A program made the position numbers and the translations under genes. From Treponema sp. (GTDB lineage Bacteria; Spirochaetota; Spirochaetia; Treponematales; Breznakiellaceae), in contig JAIROB010000191.1 of the NCBI GenBank assembly GCA_031257695.1, positions 1-9,377 of the forward strand: a stretch of 9,377 nt of DNA, given 5' to 3'. Below the pieces are notes generated by a model that was given only the letters and a program-made list of their open reading frames with translations, was not told the DNA's origin and searched no databases. Positions 7,890 through 9,377 of the stretch are shown piece after piece. Within the stretch, counting starts at the first letter, position 1, and every line of letters starts with the position of its first letter.

Positions 7890-9188
7890 ATGATGAAATT
7901 GAAGTTTTTCCTGTTTTATACGTTGTTTTTCCTGTTTTTTGCGTATACCGCCGCTGCCATCGACTTCGACGCGGACGGCTACGGTTCCATCACGGATTAC
8001 CTTAAAGACATCTACGGCGTTGACGATAACGCCGGCTTAACCGCCTTTCCCGTGCTGAACATCCCCCTGGGCGGCAGGGCGGAGGGCATGGCCGGGTCGT
8101 TTTCCGCGGTCGCGGACGATATTTCCTTTCTTGAATGGAACCCCGCGGGGTCTTCCATGTTGCCGAAAACCGAACTGGCCTTTTTCCACAACAACTGGAT
8201 CGCCGACACAAAAATTGAAGGGGCCGCCTTCGCGTCCCGATACAAGGACTTCGGTTTTGCCGCGGGGGGGAAATGGCTCTATACCCCCTTTACGGAGTAC
8301 AATATCTATGGGGAACGGGCCTCCAAGGGCTATTATTCCGAAGCGGTGGCGACCCTCAACGGCTCCTTTAATGTTCTTTCGGGGTACTATTTTTCCGGCG
8401 TTTCCCTGGGGGTGAATATCAAGGGGGCCTTCCGCTTTGTCCCGGATTTTTCCGATTCCGACGATATGGACAACAAAACCGGTTCCCTTGTCCCCGGTTC
8501 CGGGCGGGAGCAGTCCGCGGCCATGGCCATGGCGGATATAGGCGCCCTTACCAGGATAAACTTTTTGAAGTTCTACAATTCCCGGGATAGAAACTTTTCC
8601 TTCGCCCTGACGCTCCGCAACCTGGGCCCCCCGGCCAAGGGCGATCCCCTGCCGTCCGTGGCGGTGGCCGGCCTCTCCTGGAAGCCCCTCAGACCCATAC
8701 TGCTTTCTTTTGATTATTCTTTCCCCATAAATACAACGGACTTCGATCTTTCGGAGCGGCCCTACTGGGCGGCGGGCCTGTCCGCTCAAATAACCGGTTT
8801 TTTATCCATGCGCGGGGGGCTGCTGGCCAAGCACGGCAACGTGCGAATCGCCGTGGGCAGCGCGGTGGACCTGAAAAATCTCTCCCTGGATTTGAACTAT
8901 ACCCTGGATCTCCTGACCCAGCTTACCCCCCTGAACCGGGTCAGCCTGGGGGTCCGGTTTAACCTGGGGGATCAGGGCAGGGCGGACCGGGAAGCGGAGG
9001 CGGAGGCGCTCTACATACAGGGCCTGAGCGCCTATGCCCAGGGGGAACTCGACCGGGCCCGGTTCTATTGGGAGGAAGCCCTGAAGACGGACCCCCGGTT
9101 TGAGCCCGCGGCGGAAGGGCTTTCCCTGATCATCCGGTCCAGGGATCTGATGGGGCGCATAGACGAGATGCAGTCCCTGGGATTTTAG
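7890..9188 (+). CDS. UPF0164/FadL-like outer-membrane beta-barrel protein with C-terminal TPR tail
   Basis: The 432-residue protein has a strongly hydrophobic signal peptide (1-23, cleavage after AAA) and then the N-terminal signature of the treponemal UPF0164 family: PLGGRAEGMAGSFSAVADD followed by NPAG (about 59-87), which also resembles the start of FadL-type and PorV-like barrels. Residues about 92-357 alternate polar and hydrophobic residues with many Gly and aromatic residues, as in transmembrane beta strands; the strand RVSLGVRF (350-357) looks like a closing strand with a terminal aromatic beta-signal. After it, residues 365-415 form a TPR-like helix pair (LYIQGLSAYAQGELDRARFYWEEALKTDP), so a periplasmic tail follows the barrel. 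In Treponema pallidum, related proteins have been modelled as FadL-like importers of long-chain fatty acids or other hydrophobic nutrients (from memory); the cargo here is unknown. Two adjacent ATG codons (7890 and 7893) are possible starts; TAGG at 7881-7884 is better spaced for the second. It is transcribed divergently from the TPR-phosphatase operon. Confidence 0.92.
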   Translation: MMKLKFFLFYTLFFLFFAYTAAAIDFDADGYGSITDYLKDIYGVDDNAGLTAFPVLNIPLGGRAEGMAGSFSAVADDISFLEWNPAGSSMLPKTELAFFHNNWIADTKIEGAAFASRYKDFGFAAGGKWLYTPFTEYNIYGERASKGYYSEAVATLNGSFNVLSGYYFSGVSLGVNIKGAFRFVPDFSDSDDMDNKTGSLVPGSGREQSAAMAMADIGALTRINFLKFYNSRDRNFSFALTLRNLGPPAKGDPLPSVAVAGLSWKPLRPILLSFDYSFPINTTDFDLSERPYWAAGLSAQITGFLSMRGGLLAKHGNVRIAVGSAVDLKNLSLDLNYTLDLLTQLTPLNRVSLGVRFNLGDQGRADREAEAEALYIQGLSAYAQGELDRARFYWEEALKTDPRFEPAAEGLSLIIRSRDLMGRIDEMQSLGF

Positions 9189-9191
9189 GGT

Positions 9192-9263
9192 TCCCCCCTA
9201 TGAGCCCGGTTGGGTCTCCGGGGCTGCTCCCCCCTATGGGCCTGGTTGGGTCTCCGGGGCTGC
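9192..9263 (+). repeat. Two tandem 36-bp GC-rich repeat units
   Basis: Unit 1 is 9192-9227 and unit 2 is 9228-9263. They match at 34 of 36 positions, differing at 9203/9239 (A versus G) and 9207/9243 (C versus T). Each unit starts T-CCCCCC-TATG and ends CCGGGGCTGC. Read as RNA, each unit can fold: 9203-9209 pairs with 9218-9225 around an 8-base loop with one bulged G, and both differences in unit 2 keep pairing as G-U wobbles. The repeat begins four bases after the barrel gene's stop codon and could act as a transcript-end structure, but there is no U-tract. Confidence 0.85.
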
Positions 9264-9377
9264 GCCTATACTGTGTGTGCAGGGGGTGGCCCGGGTAGCG
9301 CCGGCCGCCCCCGCGGGCGCGGTGGGCGATGGGGGCGGGGAGGGGGTGGCGGGGCCCCCCCGGTGGTAGGTTTGGGT
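9264..9377. other. Extremely G/C-rich intergenic tract with G-quadruplex motif
   Basis: No convincing gene is seen here. From about 9281 the sequence is nearly all G and C. Four G runs of 5, 4, 5 and 4 bases at 9331-9335, 9337-9340, 9342-9346 and 9351-9354 are separated by loops of 1, 1 and 4 bases, which fits a stable G-quadruplex on the plus strand. A short inverted repeat (GCGCC 9298-9302 with GGCGC 9316-9320) and the self-complementary GGGGCCCC (9351-9358) add further folding potential. The tract runs to the end of the window, so its full extent is unknown. Confidence 0.6.

Noticed and set aside
9200..9298. A 32-codon ORF spanning the two 36-bp repeats, with AGGG nine bases upstream
   Set aside because: The ribosome-like word overlaps the barrel gene's stop codon by chance, the product is just the repeat translated (VGSPGL twice) plus a Cys/Gly-rich tail, and the hairpin explanation is simpler.

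Overview
The window looks like a chromosomal segment from a GC-rich, diderm spirochaete of the Treponema lineage (Treponematales; possibly one of the gut-associated groups). The main reasons are a UPF0164-type, FadL-like outer-membrane protein, a family I know mainly from treponemes, and its pairing with a very large membrane-anchored SpoIIE/PP2C phosphatase and a long secreted TPR protein. No rRNA, tRNA, CRISPR array or transposase is visible, so the assignment to a lineage is inference from gene content.

Layout. Positions 1-114 are an imperfect inverted repeat with perfect 11-bp ends, a palindromic intergenic element. Positions 157-4755 (minus strand) encode a 1532-aa receptor-like phosphatase: signal peptide, periplasmic sialidase-type propeller with Asp-box motifs, two fibronectin-III-like domains, an IPT/TIG-like domain, three membrane spans around a second periplasmic sensor region, HAMP, and a C-terminal SpoIIE/PP2C domain. 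The last strand of that domain appears to be lost to a one-base deletion near position 164. Positions 4752-7799 (minus) encode a 1015-aa exported, almost entirely helical TPR-like protein. Its stop overlaps the phosphatase start (ATGA), so the two form a tightly coupled operon transcribed leftward. A 90-bp divergent intergenic region (7800-7889) holds a 10-bp palindrome and an AT-rich stretch. Positions 7890-9188 (plus) encode the 432-aa FadL-like barrel, which carries a C-terminal TPR tail. Positions 9189-9377 contain no convincing gene; they hold two tandem 36-bp units that can each form a hairpin, then an extremely G/C-rich tract with a strong G-quadruplex motif.

How the genes may work together (inference): the barrel would sit in the outer membrane with its TPR tail in the periplasm, the TPR solenoid would be a periplasmic scaffold or adaptor, and the phosphatase would read periplasmic or envelope state through its large ectodomain and pass it to the cytoplasm by dephosphorylating a partner-switch protein (an anti-anti-sigma-type STAS protein in known SpoIIE/RsbU systems). 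No STAS protein, anti-sigma kinase or sigma factor lies in the window, so the downstream target is unknown.
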